From: Hydrogenophaga intermedia
GTDB lineage: Bacteria > Pseudomonadota > Gammaproteobacteria > Burkholderiales > Burkholderiaceae_C
DNA: 64,000 nt
NCBI RefSeq assembly: GCF_023715105.1
Contig: NZ_JAMBNO010000014.1
Coordinates: 1-64,000, forward strand
Direction: 5' to 3'
Shown here: positions 25,006-33,553 of the stretch, one piece after another
Numbering within the stretch: position 1 is the first letter of the stretch
Layout of the letters: every line of letters starts with the position of its first letter
Notes under the pieces: generated by a model
Databases searched by the model: none
What the model was told of the DNA's origin: nothing
Seen by the model: the letters and a program-made list of their open reading frames with translations, nothing else
Made by a program: the position numbers and the translations under genes

Positions 25006-25842
25006 ATGAGCGATCGACTGGCGGCCTTGATGGCGCACTTCCCCGTGTCAGCACAGGTGTTCAACGCCGGGCCCCTGTGCGGGATCAACACCCTGGAAAG
25101 TGACGGCACCCACGGTCAGTTGCACCTGGTGCGCAGCGGCACGGCGACGGTCAGCCATGGCAGATCAACGCTGCAGATCGACAAGCCCAGCGTGCTGCTG
25201 TTTCCGCGGCCGCTGACGCATCGCTTCACCTCCGATGCCGAGCACGGCGTGGACGTGGTGTGCGCGAACCTGTCGTTCGATGGTGGTGCGGACAACCCGA
25301 TCGCGTCGGCCTTGCCGGAGGTCGTCTGCCTGCCGCTGGAGGAAATCGGTGGGGCCGCGCCTGTGCTGACGTTGCTGTTCGAAGAGGCTTTCGAGCAGCG
25401 TTGCGGGCGCACCGCATTGGTCGAAAGGCTGTTCGAGGTGGTGATGATCCAGATACTTCGCCAGCTGATGGAGAGTGGCGAGGTGAAAGGTGGCTTGCTT
25501 TCAGGGTTGTCTCATCCGAGGCTGCGACATGCGCTGGTGGCGATGCACGAAGAGCCCGCCAAGGAATGGACACTCCATGAACTGGCTGGCGTTGCAAACA
25601 TGTCGCGCAGCGTGTTCGCCTCGACGTTTCGCTCGATCGTCGGCATCACGCCGGGACAGTACCTTCAGGGCTGGCGCGTGCGGATGGCGCAATTGGCGCT
25701 GCGGCGCGGACGTCCTTTGAAGCTGATCGCTGTCGAGGTCGGATACGGCAGCGAGGCTGCGCTCTCTCGGGCCTTCAAGGCCCAAACCGGGCAATCACCC
25801 CGGGAGTGGAGAAACCTTGTGCCTGTAGCGACCGGCTCCTAG
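25006..25842 (+). CDS. AraC-family transcriptional regulator
   Basis: A 278-residue regulator with an N-terminal cupin-type ligand domain (about residues 10-110, LHLVRSGTATVSHG and LLFPRPLTHRF) and a C-terminal AraC helix-turn-helix pair (about 180-270, LHELAGVANMSRSVFASTFR, then IAVEVGYGSEAALSRAFKAQTG). This is the AraC_binding_2/cupin_6 subgroup that often controls adjacent oxidoreductase or detoxification genes. Divergent from ohr and the exported hydrolase, which are its likely targets. Confidence 0.87.
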   Translation: MSDRLAALMAHFPVSAQVFNAGPLCGINTLESDGTHGQLHLVRSGTATVSHGRSTLQIDKPSVLLFPRPLTHRFTSDAEHGVDVVCANLSFDGGADNPIASALPEVVCLPLEEIGGAAPVLTLLFEEAFEQRCGRTALVERLFEVVMIQILRQLMESGEVKGGLLSGLSHPRLRHALVAMHEEPAKEWTLHELAGVANMSRSVFASTFRSIVGITPGQYLQGWRVRMAQLALRRGRPLKLIAVEVGYGSEAALSRAFKAQTGQSPREWRNLVPVATGS

Positions 25843-25884
25843 AAGAAGACAAGCGCTGGAGGCGGCCCACGGCCCATGCAATCC

Positions 25885-26793
25885 TCATCCGGCGGCAGCG
25901 CTAGCCAGACTCTCACGCAGACGTGGAACCAACCAGTCGAGCAGCGCGCGCACGCGGGTCGACATCAAGCGGTCCGGCCGGTACAAGACGTGTACGGGCA
26001 GCGGATCGACTTCGTATCCACGAAGCACTTCCTTCAACGCACCCGACTCGAGACCGGCGCGCGCTTGGTAGTGCAGCAGCGACACGCACCCCAGCCCGGC
26101 GATGCTGGCATCGATTGACGCTTCGATCTGGTTTGTCACGAACACCGGCGCCACCGGCACCCTGACGGTACGGCCGGCGACCTTGAAGCGCCAGTCCGGG
26201 TTTGGACCGTTGCCCTTGAAGCCGATGCAGCGGTGCTTCAACAAGTCCGACGGTTCCCTGGGCGTGCCGTGACGGCGAAGGTAAGCGGCGCTGGCACAAC
26301 AAACCCGTCGCACTTTGCCCAGAGGAATGGCGACCAGCGACGAGTCCGGCAGCTCCCCGATACGAACCGCGAGATCGAGCCCTTCTTCCAGCAGATCGAC
26401 GACACGGTCCAGCAGCAGCAACTCCACCGACAGGTCCGGGTGCTGCTTGAGAAATGACGTGACCAGCGGCGCCACGTGCAGCCGGCCGAAGGTGACGGGC
26501 GCCGTCAACACCAGCCGCCCACTCAGGGAGGCTTTCTGAGCACCCAAAGCCGCATCGGCTTCGTCCACGGCCGCGAGGATCTGGCGGCACCGTTGCGCAT
26601 AGTCACGGCCCTCGGCGGTCAGCGACAGACGCCGGGTGGTCCGGTTCAGCAACCGCGTACCGAGCGATTGCTCGAGTGCGGCGAGCGAGCGCACCACCGA
26701 CGTCAGCGACGTACCCGCCGCGTCCGCGGCCGCGGTGAGGCTACCGCCGTCGACGATGCGAACGAAGGTCGCCATTGCCCTGAGTTTGTCCAT
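25885..26793 (-). CDS. LysR-family transcriptional regulator
   Basis: A 302-residue LysR regulator. The DNA-binding part is residues 1-60 (MATFVRIVDGGSLTAAADAAG, then SLAALEQSLGTRLLNRTTRRL) and the effector domain about 90-295. Divergent from the small glyoxalase-fold gene, with an 85-bp AT-rich gap carrying the shared promoter, so it probably controls the glyoxalase-like and GST genes. Effector unknown. Confidence 0.88.
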   Translation of the reverse strand: MDKLRAMATFVRIVDGGSLTAAADAAGTSLTSVVRSLAALEQSLGTRLLNRTTRRLSLTAEGRDYAQRCRQILAAVDEADAALGAQKASLSGRLVLTAPVTFGRLHVAPLVTSFLKQHPDLSVELLLLDRVVDLLEEGLDLAVRIGELPDSSLVAIPLGKVRRVCCASAAYLRRHGTPREPSDLLKHRCIGFKGNGPNPDWRFKVAGRTVRVPVAPVFVTNQIEASIDASIAGLGCVSLLHYQARAGLESGALKEVLRGYEVDPLPVHVLYRPDRLMSTRVRALLDWLVPRLRESLASAAAG

Positions 26794-26878
26794 GGCGTCT
26801 CGATTGGTGCGTTCACCGCACTTGTCATGTGCGAAGTGGTCTATTTATTGTATTTGCCGCGATAACGATCATGGCGGC

Positions 26879-27304
26879 ATGAACACCAGACCACCTACCC
26901 AATCGACTTGCCCCGCGTATGCCACGGCGTACGAACACGTCGGCATCCGCGTTTCAAACCCTGAGTCGGCCCGCCGCTTCTACGAGCGCCTGGGTTTTCA
27001 CGAGGAGATCCGTTTCGACGACTACGCCAACGAGATGGCAACGCCTGCGGGTGTGCGCATCAACCTGATCTTCAACGGCACGGCACGCGCCGACGTGCGA
27101 AACGTGCTGCAGGACGAGCCCATGAAGTGGCCTGGCGTGACCCACGTCGCGTTCGTCGTCGACGACCTCGACGCCCTGGTGAACTGGCTCAACGAAGCCG
27201 GCATCGCCATCACCGAAGGGCCTGAGCCGATCGGGCCGCGCCGCGTGGGCCTGTTCATCCGCGACCCGGACGGCAACGTGCTCGAGTTCAATCAACTGCT
27301 GTGA
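26879..27304 (+). CDS. Glyoxalase/VOC-superfamily protein
   Basis: A 141-residue protein of the vicinal-oxygen-chelate fold with two beta-alpha-beta-beta-beta units: YEHVGIRVSNPESARRFYERLGF and VTHVAFVVDDLDALVNWL. Metal ligands are suggested by the His in each strand and by the Glu in NVLEFNQ. It could be a glyoxalase I-like lyase, a dioxygenase or a resistance protein. ATG 26879 is preferred to the earlier frame start because the latter runs through the LysR promoter. Followed after 10 bp by a GST gene. Confidence 0.78.
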   Translation: MNTRPPTQSTCPAYATAYEHVGIRVSNPESARRFYERLGFHEEIRFDDYANEMATPAGVRINLIFNGTARADVRNVLQDEPMKWPGVTHVAFVVDDLDALVNWLNEAGIAITEGPEPIGPRRVGLFIRDPDGNVLEFNQLL

Positions 27305-27314
27305 GGCTTGCATC

Positions 27315-27911
27315 ATGATGAAGCTCTACGATGTTGAACTGTCGGGCAATTGCTACAAGGTCCGGCTCTTCGCAGCGCTTGCCGGGATTCCCCTGGAAAT
27401 TCGTCCTGTTGACCTGGCGGCTGGCGAGCACAAGGGCGAGCCGTTCCTCGCCTTGAACCCGTGGGCGCAGGTGCCGTTGCTGGTCGACGGCGACGTAACG
27501 CTGCGCGACTCGCATGCCATCCTCGTGTACCTCGCATCGCGCAGTGGTGCAATGGCATGGTGGCCGAGCGACGCTGCGTCCCAAGGCCGGATCGTGCAAT
27601 GGCTGTCCACGTCAGCCGGTGAGATTCAGAGTGGCCCGGCCTCGGCACGCCTGGTCCAGAAGTTCGGATACGAGCTGGACAAGCCGCAAGCCCTGAAGCG
27701 CAGTGCGTCCATCCTGCGGTTGATCGATGAGCACCTGGCACGCAACGACTGGCTCGAACTGAACCGTCCGACCCTTGCCGACTGCGCCGTCTTCCCGTAC
27801 GTGGCCTGGGCACCGGAAGGCGGTGTCAGTCTCGAGCCATACCCTGCGATCCAGGCCTGGATTGCGCGGATCAAAGCCCTGTCGGGTTTCCTTCCCGCGC
27901 CCGGTATCTAG
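27315..27911 (+). CDS. Glutathione S-transferase family protein
   Basis: A 198-residue GST. The N-terminal thioredoxin-like domain (about 1-80) shows MKLYDVELSGNCYKVRLFAAL, the cis-Pro in AQVPLLVDG and the gamma-glutamyl-binding DSHAILVYLA. The helical C-domain (about 90-195) carries LTxAD-like RPTLADCAVFPYV. It conjugates or reduces electrophiles with glutathione. Grouped with the VOC protein, which suggests joint handling of a reactive aldehyde or similar; both probably answer to the divergent LysR regulator. Confidence 0.85.
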   Translation: MMKLYDVELSGNCYKVRLFAALAGIPLEIRPVDLAAGEHKGEPFLALNPWAQVPLLVDGDVTLRDSHAILVYLASRSGAMAWWPSDAASQGRIVQWLSTSAGEIQSGPASARLVQKFGYELDKPQALKRSASILRLIDEHLARNDWLELNRPTLADCAVFPYVAWAPEGGVSLEPYPAIQAWIARIKALSGFLPAPGI

Positions 27912-28254
27912 GCTGTTGCACGACGGTGCCTGCCACCAAGACAAGTCCTTCGGCAAGCCAGCGCAGGAGATCCGGGTACCTCGACAAGGCGCGTGGCGGC
28001 AGCCCGGATCCGTTGCGCCCTCCTGGCGATGCGACCGGCTTGAATACCCGACAGCACTGATTGGTTGGAAATGTGACTGAATAGTCACGTTTTGCCCTTT
28101 TCAGATTAGGATGCGTTGGTCCGATCCACCCCGCCCCGGCATTGGGGGCGCGGGATGGCGGCCGGACTGCTCCGCCTGTGGCGCATCGCATGGCGCGCCC
28201 GGCGTTGATCGTGGAACCCTCCCTCATCCGTCCCATCTGTCACTGGAGATCGTC
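27912..28254. other. Intergenic region upstream of the fasciclin gene
   Basis: About 340 bp without a supported gene. It contains the palindrome at 28073-28088 and, near the right edge, the ribosome-binding region of the fasciclin gene (CACTGGAGATCGTC before ATG). The middle part has ordinary GC and no other structure that I can see. Confidence 0.5.
28073..28088. promoter_or_regulatory. Palindrome upstream of the fasciclin/TspO/photolyase genes
   Basis: GTGACT and AGTCAC are perfect 6-bp arms around GAAT, in an AT-richer patch 165 bp before the fasciclin gene. This is the shape of a dimeric regulator site (MerR- or Crp-like), but the regulator is not in the window. Confidence 0.35.
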
Positions 28255-28710
28255 ATGAAGAAGACCCTGATCGCTTCCCTGCTCGCGTTTGGTGCCATGG
28301 CCGCAGCACACGCGAAGGACATCGTCGACACCGCCGTCTCGGCCGGTTCGTTCAAAACCCTCGTCGCCGCTGTGCAGGCCGCGGGCCTGGTGGACACGCT
28401 CAAGGGCCCGGGCCCGTTCACCGTGTTCGCGCCGTCCGACGAGGCCTTTGCGAAGATCCCCAAGGCGCAACTCGACGCGCTGTTGCAGGACAAGGCCAAG
28501 CTGACGGCGGTGCTGACCTACCACGTCGTGCCAGGCAAGGTGATGGCAAAGGACGTGAAGGCCGGCAAGGTCAAGACCGTGCAGGGCGGGGAGATCACCG
28601 TCGGCACCATGGGCGGCGTCACGGTGGACAACGCCAAGGTCGTGGCCACCGACGTGGCGGCCAGCAATGGCGTCATCCACGTGATCGACTCGGTCATCAT
28701 GCCCAAGTAA
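28255..28710 (+). CDS. Exported fasciclin-domain protein
   Basis: A 151-residue secreted protein: a signal peptide (residues 1-20, [20 protein letters not shown]) and one fasciclin (FAS1) domain with the two conserved boxes [17 protein letters not shown] and [29 protein letters not shown], and the YH motif (LTYHVVPG). FAS1 proteins mediate adhesion or matrix contact; in bacteria single-domain secreted forms are often stress-induced. Start at 28255 after GGAGATC. A strong 26-bp palindrome follows it, then tspO. Confidence 0.88.
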   Translation: MKKTLIASLLAFGAMAAAHAKDIVDTAVSAGSFKTLVAAVQAAGLVDTLKGPGPFTVFAPSDEAFAKIPKAQLDALLQDKAKLTAVLTYHVVPGKVMAKDVKAGKVKTVQGGEITVGTMGGVTVDNAKVVATDVAASNGVIHVIDSVIMPK

Positions 28711-28721
28711 GCGAGCACCGG

Positions 28722-28747
28722 CGCGCGAGGGCCGCGGCCCTCGCGCG
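28722..28747. terminator. Strong GC hairpin after the fasciclin gene
   Basis: A perfect 26-bp palindrome (CGCGCGAGGGCCG and its complement) lies 11 bp after the stop codon. There is no T run, so it may be an attenuating or 3'-protecting stem rather than an intrinsic terminator. It separates the fasciclin gene from tspO by expression level or transcript. Confidence 0.45.
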
Positions 28748-28777
28748 TCCGGGCACATTCACACTTGGGCGAGGCCG

Positions 28778-29263
28778 ATGTTCAGACAACTCACCGCGCT
28801 GCTTGGTTTCGTGCTGCTGACCGCTGCCGCAGGGGCGATCGGGGGCTTGGCGTCGGTCAACGCCGCCACCTTCTACGCTGCACTGGACAGGCCCACGTGG
28901 GCGCCGCCCGCCTGGTTGTTCGGGCCCGTGTGGACCGTTCTCTACACCTTCATGGCCGTGGCGGCCTGGCTGGTGTGGCGCGTGCGTGGTTGGGACCATG
29001 CCGCCAGCGCCCTGTGGTTGTATGCGGTGCATCTGGTGGTGAACGCGCTCTGGAGCTGGCTGTTCTTCGCGTGGCAGTTGGGTTTCTGGGCCTTCTTCGG
29101 CTCGGTGGCACTTTGGCTGATGGTGGGTGCTACCGCAGCGTCGTTCTGGTCTTACCGGCGCCTTGCCGCTCTGTTGCTGTTGCCGTACTGGGCGTGGGTG
29201 ACGTTTGCCACCGTGCTGAGCTGGTCGCTCTGGCAGCGCAACCCGGCGCTCCTGGGCATCTGA
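28778..29263 (+). CDS. tspO: TspO/MBR-family membrane protein
   Basis: A 161-residue protein with five predicted transmembrane helices and the TspO signature: RPTWAPPAWLFGPVWTVLY after helix 1 and NALWSWLFF in helix 3 or 4. TspO proteins bind tetrapyrroles and act in oxygen/light and oxidative-stress responses in the membrane. Eleven bases separate it from the photolyase gene, so the two are likely cotranscribed. The pairing of a porphyrin-binding sensor with several photolyase-family genes suggests a light or photo-oxidative stress unit. Confidence 0.88.
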   Translation: MFRQLTALLGFVLLTAAAGAIGGLASVNAATFYAALDRPTWAPPAWLFGPVWTVLYTFMAVAAWLVWRVRGWDHAASALWLYAVHLVVNALWSWLFFAWQLGFWAFFGSVALWLMVGATAASFWSYRRLAALLLLPYWAWVTFATVLSWSLWQRNPALLGI

Positions 29264-29274
29264 GGCGTCCGCAC

Positions 29275-30726
29275 ATGAGCGCGGTGGTCTGGCTCAAACG
29301 CGACCTGCGCTGGCGCGACCACGCGCCGCTGGCCGCAGCCGCCGCTCACGAGGGCGCCATCGCGCTGTATGTGATCGAGCCCGCCTGGTTGGCCAGCCCG
29401 ACTTTCGATCCGCAGCACCTGGCCTTCGCCCTGGCCAGCCTGGGCGAGTTGCGCGCGCAACTGGCAGCGCGTGGCCTGCCCCTGCTCGTGAGGGTGGGCG
29501 ATGCTGTCACGGTGCTCGCGCAACTGCGCGTCGAGCACCCGTATCGCTTCCTGCTCAGCCATGAGGAAACCGGTGAGGGCTGGACCTACGCGCGCGATCG
29601 CGCGGTGAGCGCCTGGTGCCGCACGCAAGGAGTGGCCTGGCTCGAATGGCCGCAGACCGGTGTGGTACGCCGCCTGCGCCAGCGCGATGGTTGGGCGGCC
29701 CGCTGGAATGCGCGCATGGACGCGCCCGAGGTATCGATGCCTCAAGGCTTTTGCGGTGGCCGTGCTGACCTGGACGATCTGCCCACCTTGGCCGCGCTCG
29801 GCGTGGCGTCTCCCCGTCCCTTGCCCGCTGCCGGTGAAGCCGCGGCCTGGACGGTGCTGAACGACTTTCTGGGCGGCCGTGGCCGGGACTACCGACGCGC
29901 GCTCTCCAGCCCGCTCACCGCGGCCGAGGGCTGCAGCCGCCTGAGCCCGCACCTGGCCTTCGGCACGGTGTCGATGCGCTGTGTGCATCAGGCCACCGAG
30001 GCCACCATTGCCCACACCGATGATCGCGCGCTCGCCCACGCCCTGCGCGGCTTTGCGGGGCGCTTGCGCTGGCATTGCCACTTCATGCAGAAGCTCGAGG
30101 ACGAGCCCGCGATCGAAGAGCGCAACTTCGCGCGGGCGTACGACGGCTTGCGCGAAAGCGACTTCAACCGCGAGCGTTTCGAGGCCTGGTGCGAGGGGCG
30201 CACCGGCTTCCCGATGGTGGATGCCTGCATGCGCAGCCTGCGCGCTACCGGCTGGTTGAACTTCCGCATGCGCGCCATGCTGGTCAGCTTCGCGGCCTAC
30301 CACCTGTGGCTGCATTGGCGTGAGCCTGGCCAGTTCCTCGCGCGGCAGTTCCTCGACTACGAACCCGGCATTCACTGGAGCCAGATGCAGATGCAGAGCG
30401 GCACCACCGGCATCAACACGTTGCGCATCTACTCGCCCGGCAAGCAGGCCGCCGATCACGACCCGCAGGGCGTGTTCATCCGACGCTGGCTGCCCGAGTT
30501 CGGCACGCCCGCGTACCCGAAACCCATCGTGGACGAGCGCGCCGCGCTGGCCTTTGCCAAGGAGCGCCTGTACGCGCTGCGCGCCACGCCCGAGGCGCGC
30601 GCCGAGGCCGATGCGGTGCAGCAGCGCCACGGCTCGCGCAAGGCCGGGCTGCCGCCGACGACGCGCCGTGCACGCGCACGCAAGGTGGCCGATGAGGCGC
30701 CGGCGCAGCAGGATCTTTTCCGATGA
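29275..30726 (+). CDS. phr: Cryptochrome/photolyase-family flavoprotein, full length
   Basis: A 483-residue protein with an N-terminal alpha/beta antenna domain (about 1-130, SAVVWLKRDLRWRDHAPL) and a helical FAD-binding domain (about 200-460, FGTVSMRCV, FPMVDACMRSLRATGWLNFRMR). Where E. coli photolyase has NNGNWQWxAG, this protein reads IHWSQMQMQSG followed by TTGINTLRIYSP, so part of the usual active-site and Trp electron chain is altered. It could be a CPD photolyase of a proteobacterial subgroup or a photoreceptor. Overlaps the DUF2256 gene by ATGA. DNA repair by blue light is the family's standard role. Confidence 0.85.
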   Translation: MSAVVWLKRDLRWRDHAPLAAAAAHEGAIALYVIEPAWLASPTFDPQHLAFALASLGELRAQLAARGLPLLVRVGDAVTVLAQLRVEHPYRFLLSHEETGEGWTYARDRAVSAWCRTQGVAWLEWPQTGVVRRLRQRDGWAARWNARMDAPEVSMPQGFCGGRADLDDLPTLAALGVASPRPLPAAGEAAAWTVLNDFLGGRGRDYRRALSSPLTAAEGCSRLSPHLAFGTVSMRCVHQATEATIAHTDDRALAHALRGFAGRLRWHCHFMQKLEDEPAIEERNFARAYDGLRESDFNRERFEAWCEGRTGFPMVDACMRSLRATGWLNFRMRAMLVSFAAYHLWLHWREPGQFLARQFLDYEPGIHWSQMQMQSGTTGINTLRIYSPGKQAADHDPQGVFIRRWLPEFGTPAYPKPIVDERAALAFAKERLYALRATPEARAEADAVQQRHGSRKAGLPPTTRRARARKVADEAPAQQDLFR

Positions 30727-30884
30727 AAGACGACAAGGGCTTCAAAGGCAACAAGCGCGCACTGCCCGCCAAACCGTGCGCCGTCTGCGGGCGGCCCATG
30801 AGCTGGCGCCGCGCCTGGGCGAAGAACTGGGACGCGGTGCTGTACTGCTCCGACGCCTGCCGCCGCCGCAAGGGAGGCACATGA
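30723..30884 (+). CDS. DUF2256 small zinc-ribbon-like protein
   Basis: A 53-residue protein with CxxC pairs CAVCGRPM and CSDAC and a Lys/Arg-rich start (MKDDKGFKGNKR), the DUF2256 pattern. It overlaps the upstream photolyase stop (ATGA) and the downstream photolyase start (ATGA), so it is tightly coupled to both. DUF2256 proteins are repeatedly found beside photolyase/cryptochrome genes; their function is not established. The four cysteines suggest a small metal site. Confidence 0.85.
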   Translation: MKDDKGFKGNKRALPAKPCAVCGRPMSWRRAWAKNWDAVLYCSDACRRRKGGT

Positions 30885-32407
30885 CCGCGCCGTGCCGCCA
30901 CCTGATCGTCGTGCTGGGCGACCAGCTCGACCGCGATGCCACCGCGTTCGATGGCTTCGACCCCGCACAGGACCGCGTGTGGATGTGCGAGGCGGCCGAC
31001 GAGAGCACGCATGTGTGGAGCAGCCAGCAGCGCATCGTGCAGTTCCTCGCGGCCATGCGCCACTTTGCGGCCGCGCTGCGCGAGGAGGGCGTGCCGATCC
31101 AGTACGACACCCTGCGCGAAGGCAGCTTGTCCGACGCGTTGCGCGAGGCCATCGCACACTGGCGCCCGCAGCGCGTTCGCCTCACCCAGCCCGGTGACTG
31201 GCGGGTGCTGCAGGCGCTTCGCGCCGCGGTGGGTGGTACCCCGATCGATGTGCTGGAAGACCGCCACTTCCTGTGCAGCGCGACGCGCTTCGCGGCGCAC
31301 GCGCGCGGGCGGCGCCAACTGCGCATGGAGTACTTCTACCGCGAGATGCGGCGCGAGCACCGCGTGCTCATGGAAGGCGACCAGCCCTGCGGCGGTGAAT
31401 GGAACTACGACGCCGACAACCGCGAGGCCTTCGGCCCCGACGGCCCGGGCTTTCTGCCACCGCCCACGCGCTTCGAACCCGATGCCATCACGCAGGACGT
31501 GATCGCGCTGGTGCAGACGCGCTTTGCCGATCACCCCGGCCAGGCCGCACCGTTTGGTTGGCCGGTCACGCGTGCGCAGGCGCTGCAGGCGCTGCACCGC
31601 TTCATCGACGAACGCCTGGAGCACTTCGGCCGCTGGCAGGACGCAATGTGGACCGGCGAGCCCTGGCTGTACCACGCGCACCTGGCGGCCGCGCTCAACC
31701 TCAAGCTGCTCAACCCGCGCGAGGTGATCGCGGCGGCCGAAGCGGCGTGGCGCGCCGGCCGCGTGCCGCTGCCCGCGGCCGAGGGCTTCATCCGCCAGAT
31801 CCTGGGCTGGCGCGAGTACGTGCGCGGCATCTACTGGCTGCGCATGCCCGGCTACGCCGAACAGAACGCGCTCGACGCCACGCACGACCTGCCCGCGTGG
31901 TTCTGGAGCGGCGATACGCCCATGCGCTGCCTGGCCGACGCGATCGGCCAGACCCTTCGCCACGGCTACGCGCACCACATCCAGCGCCTCATGGTCACCG
32001 GTCTGTACGCGCTGTTGCACGGTGTGCAGCCGCAGCAGGTGCATGCCTGGTACCTGAGCGTCTATGTGGACGCGGTGGAGTGGGTGGAACTGCCCAACAC
32101 CCTGGGCATGAGCCAGTTCGCCGACGGCGGCCTGCTCGCCAGCAAGCCCTACATCGCCACCGGCCGCTACATCGAGCGCATGAGCGATCATTGCCGTGGC
32201 TGCCGCTTCGACCCGGGCGAACGCGTGGGCGAGCGCGCCTGCCCGTTCACCACGCTTTACTGGGACTTCCTGCTGCGCCACGAGGCGCGCTTTGCCGCGC
32301 ACCCGCGCATGGCGCTGCAGGTGAAGAACCTGGCGCGGCTCGATGTGGCGCAGCGCGAGGCGATCCGCGCGCGGGCCGACGCGGTGCGCGAAGGGCGCCT
32401 GGCATGA
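30881..32407 (+). CDS. phrB: FeS-type bacterial cryptochrome/(6-4) photolyase
   Basis: A 508-residue protein of the FeS-BCP (PhrB of Agrobacterium) subgroup: an N-terminal photolyase-related domain (HLIVVLGDQLDRD), then the FAD-binding helical domain (FIRQILGWREYVRGIYW, NTLGMSQFADGG). The four [4Fe-4S] ligands fall at Cys350 (PMRCLA), Cys438 and Cys441 (HCRGCRF) and Cys454 (ERACPF), the same numbers I recall for Agrobacterium PhrB, which repairs (6-4) photoproducts. Overlaps both neighbours by ATGA, so is translationally coupled to the DUF2256 protein and to the next photolyase homologue. Confidence 0.92.
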   Translation: MTAPCRHLIVVLGDQLDRDATAFDGFDPAQDRVWMCEAADESTHVWSSQQRIVQFLAAMRHFAAALREEGVPIQYDTLREGSLSDALREAIAHWRPQRVRLTQPGDWRVLQALRAAVGGTPIDVLEDRHFLCSATRFAAHARGRRQLRMEYFYREMRREHRVLMEGDQPCGGEWNYDADNREAFGPDGPGFLPPPTRFEPDAITQDVIALVQTRFADHPGQAAPFGWPVTRAQALQALHRFIDERLEHFGRWQDAMWTGEPWLYHAHLAAALNLKLLNPREVIAAAEAAWRAGRVPLPAAEGFIRQILGWREYVRGIYWLRMPGYAEQNALDATHDLPAWFWSGDTPMRCLADAIGQTLRHGYAHHIQRLMVTGLYALLHGVQPQQVHAWYLSVYVDAVEWVELPNTLGMSQFADGGLLASKPYIATGRYIERMSDHCRGCRFDPGERVGERACPFTTLYWDFLLRHEARFAAHPRMALQVKNLARLDVAQREAIRARADAVREGRLA

Positions 32408-33513
32408 ACGACGCCTGCGCATTCGAGCCCACGCTGGAGGCCGCCCGCGCGCGCCTGGACGCGCTGCGCCCCGAGGCCTACGCCCGCACGCGCAACCACC
32501 TCGACGGCGCCGTGACGCGACTCTCGCCCTACCTCACGCACGGCCTGCTCGGCCTGGCCGAGGTGCTGCAGACGGTCACCTGCCGCCACAACCTCGACCC
32601 CGCGCACCGCTTCGTGCAGGAACTGGGCTGGCGCGCGTACTTCCATCACGTGTGGCGCCACCGGGGCGAGGCGATTTTCGAATCGCTGCACGAGGGCCCG
32701 TTGCCTGACGCGGCCTACGCGCCAACGCTGCCCGAGGACATCCGCCGCGGCGCCACCGGCGTACCGGTGATCGACCGCGCCGTGCGCGAGCTGTATGCCA
32801 CCGGCTGGTTGCACAACCACGCACGCCTGTGGCTGGCCAGCTACGTGGTGCACCTGCGCAAGGTGCACTGGCGCGCCGGTGCCGACTGGCTCTACGCGCA
32901 CTTGCTCGACGGCGACCTGGCCAGCAACCACCTGAGCTGGCAATGGGTGGCGGGCACCGGCAGCCACAAGCCCTACCTGTTCAACGCCGACAACGTGGCG
33001 CGCTTCGCGCCACCGGCGTGGCACAGCCCGGGCAGTGTGGTTGACGCCTCGTACGAAGCGCTGGAGGCCATCGCGCGCAGCGCGCGCGACGTCGGTGGCG
33101 GGCGCGGTGAACCGATCGACGAACCGGTGCTGTACCACCGGCCACCGGCCGATTGCGCCGTGAACCCCGAGCCCCCGGCCCCGGGGCGCTGGCTGGTGCA
33201 TGCGTGGTCGCTGGGCGACCCGCCGCCCGCCGGAGAGCCCGCGCCCGTGTGGCTCGCGGGCTTCCACCGGCGCTGGCCCTGGAGCGAGCGGCGCTGGCGT
33301 TTCGTGTGGCAACGCATGCGCGCGCTCGGGCCTGCGCCCTACTGGGTGGAGCAGCCGCTGCTCGCCGGCTGCCTGTGCTGGGACGAGCCCCACGCCGCGC
33401 CCTGGCTTGGTGGCGCACGCTGCCTGCCACAGCCACCGGCCTTCGACGAACCGCCCGCCGCGTGTGCGTCCTTCACGCAGTACTGGCGCCAGACGCGACC
33501 GGCACACCCCTGA
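32404..33513 (+). CDS. Antenna-less photolyase-like FAD-binding protein with C-terminal extension
   Basis: A 369-residue protein that corresponds only to the FAD-binding half of photolyases (about residues 25-230): RLSPYLTHGLLGLAEVLQ, FVQELGWRAYFHHVWRHRG, VPVIDRAVRELYATGWLHNHAR and NHLSWQWVAGTG, which keeps the Asn/Trp motif altered in the first gene of the cluster. The N-terminal alpha/beta antenna domain is absent, and there is no room upstream for it because the start overlaps phrB by ATGA. The last 130 residues are Pro/Trp-rich and not recognised. It may be a light-independent flavoprotein partner or a minimal photolyase. Confidence 0.8.
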   Translation: MNDACAFEPTLEAARARLDALRPEAYARTRNHLDGAVTRLSPYLTHGLLGLAEVLQTVTCRHNLDPAHRFVQELGWRAYFHHVWRHRGEAIFESLHEGPLPDAAYAPTLPEDIRRGATGVPVIDRAVRELYATGWLHNHARLWLASYVVHLRKVHWRAGADWLYAHLLDGDLASNHLSWQWVAGTGSHKPYLFNADNVARFAPPAWHSPGSVVDASYEALEAIARSARDVGGGRGEPIDEPVLYHRPPADCAVNPEPPAPGRWLVHAWSLGDPPPAGEPAPVWLAGFHRRWPWSERRWRFVWQRMRALGPAPYWVEQPLLAGCLCWDEPHAAPWLGGARCLPQPPAFDEPPAACASFTQYWRQTRPAHP

Positions 33514-33553
33514 GCCGGGCGGCTGCCGTCACGAAGCTGTCATCAAAGAAACG

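Noticed and set aside
30476..32422. 648-codon leftward frame opposite the photolyase cluster
   Set aside because: Codon-bias shadow; the plus strand has FeS-photolyase cysteines and FAD motifs in exact positions.
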